Source: Oscillospiraceae bacterium
Lineage (GTDB): Bacteria > Bacillota > Clostridia > Oscillospirales > Ruminococcaceae
Direction of reading: 5' to 3'
Assembly: GCA_016288755.1 (NCBI GenBank)
Contig: JAEELE010000097.1
Coordinates: forward strand, 1 to 64,000
DNA length: 64,000 nucleotides
A program made the position numbers and the translations under genes. Numbering within the stretch: the stretch's first letter is position 1; every line of letters begins with the position of its first letter. Shown one piece after another: positions 33,720 through 45,231 of this stretch. A model generated the notes under the pieces. It searched no databases. It had not been told where the DNA came from and saw nothing but the letters and a program-made list of their open reading frames with translations.

Positions 33720-33893
33720 TCAATGCAGCAGGGGGAGAATAAAGAAGCCGAGAATCATGATCGCAAGGACAGCGATGATCAGCACACGCAGCCAGGTGGG
33801 TTTTTCGGATTTCCGGGGATAGGGGTTACGCTCCTGCGCACGTCTCTGCTGACGGTTTGAGCCGGGATTCGGCTTTTTGGGTTTCGGGCTCAT
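33720..33893 (-). CDS. Small single-pass membrane protein (57 aa)
   Basis: A basic N-terminus (MSPKPKKPNPGSNRQQRR) is followed by one hydrophobic helix (LRVLIIAVLAIMILGFFIL) near the C-terminus. AAAGGAG lies upstream of ATG 33893 and a consensus promoter at 33928-33956. It is shorter than the ORF given in the track. No family is recognised; the layout resembles small tail-anchored regulators. Confidence 0.7.
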   Translation of the reverse strand: MSPKPKKPNPGSNRQQRRAQERNPYPRKSEKPTWLRVLIIAVLAIMILGFFILPLLH

Positions 33894-33927
33894 GATGATT
33901 GCTCCTTTCGCTCGGGATACTGGAGAT

Positions 33928-33956
33928 ATTATAGCACATTGCGGCAAAAAAAGCAA
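33928..33956 (-). promoter_or_regulatory. Promoter of the 57-aa membrane protein gene
   Basis: Minus-strand TTGCTT, 17-nt spacer ending TGTGC, TATAAT. Confidence 0.72.
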
Positions 33957-34017
33957 GCCCGGCGGGCGGGGGAATGCGAAATGCGCAATGATTGCGCGGA
34001 GAGAGCAGTTCAAGGAC

Positions 34018-34046
34018 TTGACAGAACGAAAAAAACCTAGTATAAT
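34018..34046 (+). promoter_or_regulatory. Promoter of the zinc-ribbon/TM2 gene
   Basis: TTGACA, 17-nt A-rich spacer, TATAAT, about 75 nt before ATG 34123. Confidence 0.8.
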
Positions 34047-34122
34047 ACAATTAGAGCAGTGTGCGTTCTTCTGTATACGCTCATGAGAAATAATATGCAA
34101 GGAATCATAAGGAGGCACCTAT

Positions 34123-34830
34123 ATGTTTTGCAGGAATTGTGCTGAGCTGCTTGCAGATACCGATATCACCTGCCCCAGATGCGGCTTCGCAGTCGGCAGC
34201 GGTATCAAATACTGCGGCACCTGCGGCTCCATCGTCGAGCCCGGTGCAGTCGTCTGTGAGCTCTGCGGCAATCCTCTGAATATCGCTTTCAACGGACAGC
34301 AGGCGCAGGCACAGTACGGTCAGCAATATGCCCAGCAGGCTCCCTATGCCCGCCAGCAGGCGCCCTATGCGCAGCAGCAGGCACCCTATGCCCAGCAGCA
34401 GGCACCCTATGCGCAGCAGCAGGCACCCTATGCCCAGCAGCAGGCACCCTATGCCCAGCAGCAGACAGCCTATCCCCAGCAGACACCCTATCCGCAGCAG
34501 CAGGGGCAGTCCTTCGCACAGCAGAATCCCTACGCCCAGCCCTACGGACAGACGCGCTCCATGCCCGACTACACCCAGCAGCAATCCTATACAGGCGCCG
34601 TGCAGAAGTCCAAGGCGGTCGCGGGCGTGCTCGACATTCTCTTCGGCGCGCTCGGTGTCCACAATTTCTACCTCGGCTACAACTCCAAGGCGCTCGTGCA
34701 GCTTCTGATGACGCTCTTCTCCTGCGGCGCGCTCGCCTTCGTCTCCGCGATCTGGGGTCTCGTCGAGGGCATCATGATCCTGACCGGCTCGATCAATACC
34801 GACGGCAAGGGCATACCGCTCAAGGATTGA
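34123..34830 (+). CDS. Zinc-ribbon and TM2-domain membrane protein with QQAPYA repeats
   Basis: A 235-residue protein. Two zinc ribbons at the N-terminus (CRNCAELL..CPRCGFAVG and CGTCGSIV..CELCGNPLN) are followed by a Gln/Pro/Tyr-rich segment of 7-residue repeats (QQAPYAQ, about six near-perfect copies, residues ~70-120) and a C-terminal TM2 domain with two membrane helices (AGVLDILFGALGVHNFYLG and a following helix). TM2 proteins are widespread but of poorly known function. AAGGAGG precedes the ATG. The repeats are 21-bp tandem units in DNA and could change in number. Confidence 0.85.
   Translation: MFCRNCAELLADTDITCPRCGFAVGSGIKYCGTCGSIVEPGAVVCELCGNPLNIAFNGQQAQAQYGQQYAQQAPYARQQAPYAQQQAPYAQQQAPYAQQQAPYAQQQAPYAQQQTAYPQQTPYPQQQGQSFAQQNPYAQPYGQTRSMPDYTQQQSYTGAVQKSKAVAGVLDILFGALGVHNFYLGYNSKALVQLLMTLFSCGALAFVSAIWGLVEGIMILTGSINTDGKGIPLKD
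34334..34466 (+). repeat. 21-bp tandem repeat encoding QQAPYAQ
   Basis: Copies of CAGCAGCAGGCACCCTATGC with one extra base each and few mismatches run in tandem within the TM2 protein gene. Confidence 0.9.
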
Positions 34831-35004
34831 TCCGGTACTGTGCCGGGGTGACGATCGCACAGTGAATACACACAGACCAACACATACCTTTCACTTTCTT
34901 TGGGGAATATTTCAGGTTCGTTTAAGTTGTTCTCACTATAATAGACATATAAAATGAGAACAGCCCCGGGCGGCAAGCCCGATCGAAAAAAGGAGGGATT
35001 GGCA

Positions 35005-35778
35005 ATGGCGATCAGCACATTCCAGCGCCGTGAAGTCAAGTTCATGCTCACAAAAGAGCAGTTTGAAGGGCTGATGCCCATCGTGCACCAGCACATGAAC
35101 CCCGATGCCTACTGCGTCGGCGGCAAGGAATACGGCATCTACAACATCTACTACGACACCCCGGATGATTTCCTCATCCGCACCTCGCTCGCGAAGCCCT
35201 ATTACAAGGAGAAGCTCAGACTGCGCAGCTACTATTCGCCCGCAGCGCAGGACGCCTCCGTCTTCCTCGAGGTGAAAAAGAAGATCGGCGGCATCGTGAC
35301 CAAGCGCAGAGTCGCCATGACGCTTCAGGAGGCAGAAAGCTATATCCAGACCCGCGTGAAGCCCTACTACGAGCGCTTCATCGACCAGCAGGTCATCCGC
35401 GAGATGGATGTCTTCCTCAACTGCTATGATTCCGTCGCGCCGCGCCAGTATATCAGCTACCAGCGCGCAGCGTTCTTCGGCAAGGACGATCCCGATTTCC
35501 GCCTGACCTTCGACCGCGAGATCACCGCGAGACGGCATGATCTGACGCTCGCGAAGGGCAGCTACGGCTCGCAGCTCATCCTGCCCGATCAGCGCCTGAT
35601 GGAAATCAAGGTCCCCGGCGCATTTCCGCTGTGGATGAGCAAGGCACTCTCCGAGCTGGAGATCCGCCGCATCAGCTTCTCCAAATACGGGACTGCATAC
35701 AAAAACTATGCGCGCGAGACGGCTGCGGCAGAACGGCAGGGCGCGCAGAAGCAGGAAAGGACGGCAGCTTATGCTTAA
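35005..35778 (+). CDS. VTC-domain protein, polyphosphate-polymerase-like
   Basis: A 257-residue protein with the VTC/CYTH-type tunnel fold pattern: FQRREVKFMLTKEQ at the start, LRSYYSP, FLEVKKKIGGIVTKRR, LTFDREI and LMEIKVPGAFPLWM, in which the repeated Lys/Arg/Glu positions bind nucleotide and phosphate chains in yeast Vtc4. In bacteria this gene often comes with DUF4956 and a CotH or Cthe_2159-like protein, as here, so a link to surface biology is possible. AAAGGAGG precedes ATG 35005, and the stop overlaps the next gene by 8 nt. A TATAAT at 34937 may be its -10 element, but no clear -35 is seen. Confidence 0.85.
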   Translation: MAISTFQRREVKFMLTKEQFEGLMPIVHQHMNPDAYCVGGKEYGIYNIYYDTPDDFLIRTSLAKPYYKEKLRLRSYYSPAAQDASVFLEVKKKIGGIVTKRRVAMTLQEAESYIQTRVKPYYERFIDQQVIREMDVFLNCYDSVAPRQYISYQRAAFFGKDDPDFRLTFDREITARRHDLTLAKGSYGSQLILPDQRLMEIKVPGAFPLWMSKALSELEIRRISFSKYGTAYKNYARETAAAERQGAQKQERTAAYA

Positions 35779-36538
35779 TGTGACCGCTGCGGCGTTTGCC
35801 GCGACCGACTTCTTCACCCGGCTGTTCAACGATCAGTCGGAATACAACCTTGATTTCCCGGGCGTCGGGAAGGTGCTCGCCTGTGTCGGCTGTGCACTGG
35901 TGCTCGGGCTGCTGATCGCGTTCGTCTACATGTTCACGCACCGCAAGACCGGCTATGCACAGAGCTATGTGCTCGCAATGCCGATGCTCTCGGGGCTTGT
36001 GTCGACGATCATCGTGATGATGTGCCTGCTCGCGAACAGCACGACCGGCGTGACCGCGGCGATCTCGCTGACCGGTGCCTTCTCGCTCGTGCGGTTCCGC
36101 TCAGCGCCCGGCGACCCGAAGGATATCTCCTATGTCCTCTTCGCAATGGTCATGGGCACGGTCTGCGGCATCGGCTTCATCGGCTATGCGTTCGTGATCT
36201 TCGCGATTCTTGCGGCACTGCTGATCATCTTCAATCTGATCAACTTCGCAGCGCCGAAAACACAGGACATGACCCTCAAGGTCACGATCCCGGAGAATCT
36301 CAACTACAACGGTCTGTTCGATCAGGTGCTTGACAAATATGCGACCAGATGGCTGCTCCGCCGCGTCAAGACGACCGAATACGGCACACTGTTTGAGCTG
36401 ATCTATTCCGTCTGCATGAAGACAGACGCCGACCAGAAGAAGTTCATCGACGAGATCCGCACGCTGAACGGCAACCTCAATGTCACGCTCGTGCTCTATC
36501 GCTACGATGACCAGATCTACAACACAAAAGAAAAGTGA
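35771..36538 (+). CDS. DUF4956-family membrane protein
   Basis: A 255-residue protein with about four membrane helices (VLACVGCALVLGLLIAFVYM; MLSGLVSTIIVMMCLLA; FAMVMGTVCGIGFIGYAFVIF and the helix after it) and a C-terminal soluble domain. GAFSLVRFRSAPGDPKDISY between helices is the characteristic DUF4956 (MgtC-like) loop. Translation is coupled to the VTC gene by an 8-nt overlap. It probably forms a membrane complex with the VTC protein; no activity is known. Confidence 0.87.
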   Translation: MLNVTAAAFAATDFFTRLFNDQSEYNLDFPGVGKVLACVGCALVLGLLIAFVYMFTHRKTGYAQSYVLAMPMLSGLVSTIIVMMCLLANSTTGVTAAISLTGAFSLVRFRSAPGDPKDISYVLFAMVMGTVCGIGFIGYAFVIFAILAALLIIFNLINFAAPKTQDMTLKVTIPENLNYNGLFDQVLDKYATRWLLRRVKTTEYGTLFELIYSVCMKTDADQKKFIDEIRTLNGNLNVTLVLYRYDDQIYNTKEK

Positions 36539-36562
36539 TCATTCATTCCGAAACGGGGGAAG

Positions 36563-36590
36563 CAGACCGGGGAACGCACTCCGGTCTGTT
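36563..36590 (+). terminator. Hairpin between the DUF4956 and Cthe_2159-like genes
   Basis: CAGACCGG and CCGGTCTG pair around a 10-nt loop, with TTTCCC after them. A weak terminator or processing site that could lower expression of the last gene. Confidence 0.5.
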
Positions 36591-36620
36591 TCCCGATTCT
36601 GAAAAAAGGGAGATTAGTAT

Positions 36621-38066
36621 ATGAAACAGCACAGAAAGCGTCTGATCGCCGTTCTGACCGCGATGCTTCTCGCGGGCGCACTCGCAGGCTGCGGGCAGGA
36701 GAGCTCGACAGGTAACGTCAATGCAAACAGCTCCGCGGACTCCGCAGTACAGGAGAGCCGGTCGGATGAGGAGAGCGCCGCGGAGGATTCTGAAGCGGAA
36801 AGCAGCAACAATCAAACCGAGAGCAAAGCCGAAAACAGTGACAGCAAGGCTTCCGGCGGCACAGAGAGCAAGGCGTCAGAAGAGAGCAAAGCCGGAAAGG
36901 ACGAATCCTCGAAGGCGTCCGACGAATCCTCGAAGAACGACAATCAGGGCGGGAACGGCGGCAATACGCAGAGCAGCTCGAAGGCAGACAGCAGCTCCAA
37001 GGCGGACGCCTCCTCCTCGAAGGCTGAGAGCAGCACGCCCTCGGGCGGCGGCTCGGAGAGCAGCGAGGAGAGCTCCGAGATCAAGCCGACCTATCACATC
37101 GTGCTGAACGGCTCCTCCGCGAAGTATTCGGGCGAGGGCATTTCGATCAGCGGCAGCAAGATCACAATTACCAAGGGCGGCAATTTTGAGATCACCGGCA
37201 CGCTCGACAACGGTCAGATCTACATCGAGACCGACAAGAAGAAGGTCAAGCTGATCCTCAACAACGCCAATATCACGAACAAGGCGGGGTCTGCGATCTG
37301 GTGTCAGGCGGCGAAGAAGGTCACAATCGAGACGCTCGCCGGCACGACCAACTCGATCACTGACGGCGGCACGCATGACGAAGACAAGGGCGCGATCTTC
37401 TCCGAGGACACGGTCGTGCTCGCGGGCGAGGGCGTGCTCAATATCAACGGCGTCTACGCACACGGCGTGCAGAGCGATGACGACATCATCGTCAACAGCG
37501 GCACGGTCAACATCAAGTCGACGAAGAGCTGCCTGCACTCGAACGACGGCATCGAGATCAACGGCGGCAACCTCTTCTGCGACGGCGGCACGAACGGCAT
37601 CAAGACCGACGGCTATGTGACGATCACGGGCGGCTCGTCGGTATTCCTCGGCGGTGTCCGTGAGGAGAAGGGCGCAATGTACTGTGACGGACCGCTCACG
37701 GTCACGGGCGGCAATTTCTGGGCGATCGGCAACACCTGCACGATGCCGGATGCTTCGGTCACGACGGCGAACGTGCTCGCGCTGACCTTTGCGACTGCGC
37801 AGAGCCCGGAGTCGATCGTCAATGTGATGCGCGGCAGCGCGACGGTCTTCACGATGACCTCGCCGCGCGGGTATAAGTATGTGCTGTATTCGGGTCCGGG
37901 GCTGCTTTCGGGCGCGGAATACAAGGTCAGCTACGGCGGCACGGTTTCGGGCGGCACGGAGACGAACTATGTGTGGAGCGGCGGCACCTATTCGGGCGGC
38001 AGCGACGGCGGCACGATCTCCGCGGACGAGACCAAGGAGAAGGTCACGGTCTACGCGGTGAAATAA
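36621..38066 (+). CDS. Surface lipoprotein with Cthe_2159-like carbohydrate-binding beta-helix domain
   Basis: A 481-residue lipoprotein (LLAGALAGCGQES lipobox, Cys about residue 24). Residues ~30-155 are a disordered Ser/Lys/Glu/Ala region (SSKADSSSKADASS and similar). The rest is a parallel beta-helix with ITITKGGNFEITGTLDNGQIYI, LILNNANITNKAGSAIWCQ and HSNDGIEINGGN, as in Cthe_2159 of Clostridium thermocellum, which binds calcium and cellulose or acidic polysaccharide and has a pectate-lyase-like fold. It is the third gene of the VTC-DUF4956 unit and may attach the cell to plant fibre. Confidence 0.85.
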   Translation: MKQHRKRLIAVLTAMLLAGALAGCGQESSTGNVNANSSADSAVQESRSDEESAAEDSEAESSNNQTESKAENSDSKASGGTESKASEESKAGKDESSKASDESSKNDNQGGNGGNTQSSSKADSSSKADASSSKAESSTPSGGGSESSEESSEIKPTYHIVLNGSSAKYSGEGISISGSKITITKGGNFEITGTLDNGQIYIETDKKKVKLILNNANITNKAGSAIWCQAAKKVTIETLAGTTNSITDGGTHDEDKGAIFSEDTVVLAGEGVLNINGVYAHGVQSDDDIIVNSGTVNIKSTKSCLHSNDGIEINGGNLFCDGGTNGIKTDGYVTITGGSSVFLGGVREEKGAMYCDGPLTVTGGNFWAIGNTCTMPDASVTTANVLALTFATAQSPESIVNVMRGSATVFTMTSPRGYKYVLYSGPGLLSGAEYKVSYGGTVSGGTETNYVWSGGTYSGGSDGGTISADETKEKVTVYAVK

Positions 38067-38115
38067 GCAGGGCGGGGTGTTCCCGCAGGCAAAATCAATT
38101 TGTAACCACAAAAAT

Positions 38116-38151
38116 CCCTCGCGGTGTTGGTGCCGCGAGGGAGCTTTTTTT
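38116..38151 (+). terminator. Terminator after the Cthe_2159-like gene
   Basis: CCCTCGCGG and CCGCGAGGG pair around 8 nt and are followed by AGCTTTTTTT. Confidence 0.9.
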
Positions 38152-38154
38152 GGG

Positions 38155-38444
38155 GGGTAGATAGGTTGGAGGGAGGAAGTCAGTGAGCAGTTCGGAGTGA
38201 GGAGTTGTTCCGTTGCTTCTGCTGATTGAAAGAAATATTGGGAGTATCGCGTCTCAAGAAGGCGCGTCAGCGCCGTGTGTTGCGCAAAATTGGGAGACTC
38301 CGCGAAACCTTGCCCGGAGGAAATCGCCCGCGGGGGCTCCCCGCGCCCAGCCAATTTCACAGCAGGAGCAACGGTTAAGAACAGAGAACGAAAATCCCCC
38401 GCAATTATCCCGAATTCCGCATTCACCTCCTACCTCGCCATTTC
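38155..38444 (+). repeat. Intergenic repeat copy
   Basis: A heptad tract ending AGGAGTTGTTCCG is followed by GGGAGTATCGCGTC, GGCGCGTCAGCGCCGTGTGT, GGGAGACTCCGCGAAACC and GCCCGGAGGAAATCGCCC, which match the 18.58-18.70-kb copy. No gene is visible in the gap. Confidence 0.75.
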
Positions 38445-39359
38445 TCATTCCGGCGTTTCCGTCACCGCTGCATTGCTGATCGGAAATGTCCGGTATTGCC
38501 CGCCCGTCATCGCATTCTGATACACCGCAAAAAGCTGCGCCGTGCAGCTGCCCGGCGCGGTGTCGGTCAGCATCAGCCGGATCGGCTCAGAATCGCCGGT
38601 GAATTCCTTCTCCGCGACGGTCTCGCCGCCCTTTGTGAGTCGCAGCAGCATCCGCGGAAAGGGACGCTCCAGCGTTTCGCAGGTCACATAGGCAAAATCG
38701 GGAATGCCCTCGATCCAGCCGTCAGAAACCTGATCGGACAGATGATGCCAGACAAGCGTATTCTCGCCGCAGTCCGGGTCATAGGGCACGATCGAGACCG
38801 GCAGACCGGTCACCAGCGAATATGTGACCGTGTAGATGCCCGTCCGCATCGACGGGCTGAGAATTTCAGTGCCGTTCTCAGCGCGGAGCGCAAAGTGCCG
38901 GTAGGTCATGCTGTGCCGGCGGTCGTACCGAACCTGATAGACCTTCTCGGCGAAGAGCCCGGTATGGGTCAACGGCTGGGATTCGTCGTGCAGAACCGCA
39001 AAGGCGAGCTGCACATCGCGCACCGGCGTACAGTATTCCCCGCGCCGCCACGTAAGCTGCGGCACCGGTGAGACATAGCTCAGCACCAGCAGCCCCTCTG
39101 CGATCAGCAGCGTGAAGCCCGCCCGGAGCGCCCGACGTCCGCGGCTGCTGTGCTCCCGCAGATAAAACCACCCGGACAGTGCCGCGAATATCCCGCCCAT
39201 CACGGTCAGAGCGGCACTTGCAAGGAGCGCCGCGGCGATCGAATTCCGGTTGAACAGATCGATCCGCGAATACCGGAGCACCAGCATGCCGGTCATGCAG
39301 AGCGCCATAAGTGTAAGGCAGGTGCCTGTCGGCAGATTCATCGTTATTTTGCGTGCCAT
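38445..39359 (-). CDS. Hypothetical membrane protein of 304 aa
   Basis: Three probable membrane helices in the first 100 residues (TCLTLMALCMTGMLVLRY, IAAALLASAALTVMGGIFAAL, AGFTLLIAEGLLVLSYV) are followed by a ~200-residue extracytoplasmic domain of beta character ending in a Gly/Thr-rich part. No recognised family. GGAGGGTGATCGC precedes ATG 39359; the track start is further upstream and would place the promoter inside the gene. Transcribed alone. Confidence 0.75.
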   Translation of the reverse strand: MARKITMNLPTGTCLTLMALCMTGMLVLRYSRIDLFNRNSIAAALLASAALTVMGGIFAALSGWFYLREHSSRGRRALRAGFTLLIAEGLLVLSYVSPVPQLTWRRGEYCTPVRDVQLAFAVLHDESQPLTHTGLFAEKVYQVRYDRRHSMTYRHFALRAENGTEILSPSMRTGIYTVTYSLVTGLPVSIVPYDPDCGENTLVWHHLSDQVSDGWIEGIPDFAYVTCETLERPFPRMLLRLTKGGETVAEKEFTGDSEPIRLMLTDTAPGSCTAQLFAVYQNAMTGGQYRTFPISNAAVTETPE

Positions 39360-39378
39360 GCGATCACCCTCCGTCGGT

Positions 39379-39407
39379 ATTATAGCACAGATGCGCAGAT
39401 TGTGCAA
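39379..39407 (-). promoter_or_regulatory. Promoter of the 304-aa membrane protein gene
   Basis: Minus-strand TTGCAC, 17-nt spacer ending TGTGC, TATAAT. Confidence 0.75.
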
Positions 39408-39476
39408 GACACGGTCTGCGCAGCTTGTCGATAATGTGACGTGTTGCGGTACAGTTTGCGGGAGCGCTGCCCGCAC

Positions 39477-39514
39477 AAAAAGCAGCCCCCGATCCGCTTC
39501 GGGAGCCGCTTTTT
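39477..39514. terminator. Bidirectional terminator-like hairpin
   Basis: AAAAAGC and GCTTTTT flank an inner CCCCGA/TCGGG stem; the structure is symmetrical and could end transcription from either side. The LRR gene ends 220 nt away on the minus strand. Confidence 0.7.
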
Positions 39515-39624
39515 ATATGTCCCTTTTCGGAATTGTGTTTCTGCGGTAAATCATTATCTAACCCCTCAGTCTGCTTCCCTTTCAGGAGAGCCTGACACGG
39601 GATTTCGCAATAATCATATGGATT

Positions 39625-39690
39625 CCGCACAAGCCTCCCCTGCAAGGGGAGGGGGACCGCGAAGCGGTGGAGGAGTTGTAAATTATGATT
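39625..39690 (+). repeat. GAGGGGGACCGCGAAGCGGTGGAGGAGTT-type repeat
   Basis: CCTCCCCTGCAAGGGGAGG followed by ACCGCGAAGCGGTGG gives two small palindromes and ends in GAGGAGTTGT, like the end of the heptad tracts. The remainder of 39515-39733 has no gene. Confidence 0.55.
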
Positions 39691-39733
39691 TATCTTAACA
39701 ACACTTTTCTTGAATGGGAGTTTTATATTGGCT

Positions 39734-41191
39734 TTATTTCCGCACGATCCTGCGGATGATGAGCACGATGAGCGCGAGCAGCACCAGCGCGCCGCCGCTG
39801 AGCACTGCGGGAATCCATGCTGTCCCGGTCGGACCGGTGAAGCCCTGCGGCTCGCTCTCGGTCGTCGTGATCTCTGCGAGCGGCTCGGTGTTTTCCTCCT
39901 CGGGGAGCGGTTCGAGCTGCAAGCCGTTTGCCTTCGCGTAAGCGGCGGCAGCTTCGGTGTTGGAATACAGCGTCGGTGCGTCCGTCTGTTTTTCGTACTG
40001 ATTGCGCTCCGGGCTGTAGAAATAGCCGATCGCCATGGTGCCGATCTGTTCGGTCGTGTCGGGCAGGCTGACCGTTCTGAGCGCGGTCCCTGCGAGCGCG
40101 CAGTCGCCGAGCGATTCGAGGCTGTTCCCGAGGCGCAGGTCGCGGAGCGCCTGACAGCCGTAGAATGCCGATTCGCCGATGTGCTTCACATTCCCGAGCG
40201 CCGCTGCCTGCAGCCCCTCACAGCGCCAGAAGGCGGCACGCCCGATCTCCTCGACCGAATCCGGCAGCGTCAGCGAGGCGACATCCGTATTCCATTCAAA
40301 TGCCGAGGTGTTGATGATGCGCACGCCGTCGGGCACGGTGACGGTGCTGTCCTTGCCGCGGTAGGCATAGAGCATGTCGCCGATCATCAGAAAATCCGAG
40401 GCGGGCTCCGTGTACCACTTCGTGTCGGCAAAGGCGTCCGCGGCGATCTCGTCGGGCTGCCCTTCAAATGTGACCTGACTGAGCGCCGGACAGTTCCCGA
40501 AGGCGCAGTCCTGCACGCGGGTGACGCTGTCGGACACCGTGACGGACGTGAGCGCGGGGTGATTTGAGCAGGCAAAGGGCGCGACCGTTTTGACCGTGTC
40601 GGGAATCTCCAGTGTGCTGCCGTCGCCGCGCCACGCATAGAGCACACCGTCGCCGAAGATCGCCAGATCGCCGGTCAGATTTCGGTAAAACGGCGTGCCG
40701 TCGAATGCCATGCAGCCGATATCGGTGACCGTCTGCGGAATCACGACCTCCTCGAGCGCCGAGCAGTCCTGAAACGCCTTTTCGCCGATATAGCGGCAGC
40801 CCGTCGGGACCGTGAGCTTTTTCACATAGGCGCACTGTGCAAAGGCGCTGTCGGCGATATAGAGCAGCGAGCCTGGCAGAATGATCTCGTCGGCAAAGCA
40901 GTATTCCATCGCATACTGCCCGATCTCCGTGACCGTTTTGCCGCCGATCACGGCAGGCAGCTCGACTCGCCGCTCATCCGTCCACGCGAAGCCCGTGATG
41001 CGGAGCGAGCCGGTCGGCGTCTCCTCATAGGTCAGCTTGGAGCGCACGTCGGCGGTCGTGGCGGTTGTCGTCGTCTCCTCGGTGGTCTGCGTTTCGGCGG
41101 CGGTCGTCTCGTCGGGCTCTGCGCAGACGGTCATGCCGGGAATGCACAGCAGCGCCAGCAGAGACACCAGCCTGGAGCGAATTTGCTTCAT
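39734..41191 (-). CDS. Membrane-anchored surface protein with BspA-type leucine-rich repeats
   Basis: A 485-residue protein with a signal peptide (residues 1-24), a Thr-rich linker, a domain of LRR_5 (BspA/TpLRR) repeats of ~23 residues with the pattern xxIxxxAFxxCxxLxxVxIPxxV (about residues 55-400), a linker, and a C-terminal membrane helix followed by a basic stop (ALVLLALIVLIIRRIVRK). It displays its repeats outside the cell, where such proteins bind proteins or polysaccharides. There is no LPXTG motif or dockerin. It lies 142 nt downstream of rpoC on the same strand but behind a terminator. Confidence 0.88.
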   Translation of the reverse strand: MKQIRSRLVSLLALLCIPGMTVCAEPDETTAAETQTTEETTTTATTADVRSKLTYEETPTGSLRITGFAWTDERRVELPAVIGGKTVTEIGQYAMEYCFADEIILPGSLLYIADSAFAQCAYVKKLTVPTGCRYIGEKAFQDCSALEEVVIPQTVTDIGCMAFDGTPFYRNLTGDLAIFGDGVLYAWRGDGSTLEIPDTVKTVAPFACSNHPALTSVTVSDSVTRVQDCAFGNCPALSQVTFEGQPDEIAADAFADTKWYTEPASDFLMIGDMLYAYRGKDSTVTVPDGVRIINTSAFEWNTDVASLTLPDSVEEIGRAAFWRCEGLQAAALGNVKHIGESAFYGCQALRDLRLGNSLESLGDCALAGTALRTVSLPDTTEQIGTMAIGYFYSPERNQYEKQTDAPTLYSNTEAAAAYAKANGLQLEPLPEEENTEPLAEITTTESEPQGFTGPTGTAWIPAVLSGGALVLLALIVLIIRRIVRK

Positions 41192-41293
41192 GTGGTGGTT
41201 GCTCCTTCTCTGTTTAATTGGGACTTGAGATACACCCCTTTGAAATGTCCGGAGAGATTGATCTCAGCAGCACAATCCCGAAAAGCGCGTATC

Positions 41294-41326
41294 ATAAAGA
41301 GGGGACTCCGCTGACGGAATCCCCTC
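41294..41326 (-). terminator. Terminator after rpoC
   Basis: On the minus strand AGGGGA-TTCCG and CGGAG-TCCCCT pair and are followed by CTTTATG. The T-run is short. Confidence 0.7.
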
Positions 41327-41333
41327 CTGTCGG

Positions 41334-45146
<3,813 letters not shown>

Positions 45147-45231
45147 AGTGTTCCCTCCTGTATTTCATTATGAAGGAATCACGGCGCGGTGCACCCAGAC
45201 CGGCACACCGCAGCCGGTTCATCATGGCAGA

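Noticed and set aside
36876-38426. 516-aa minus-strand ORF opposite the beta-helix lipoprotein
   Set aside because: It is the complement of a gene with lipobox, ribosome binding site and terminator; no motif in the antisense frame.
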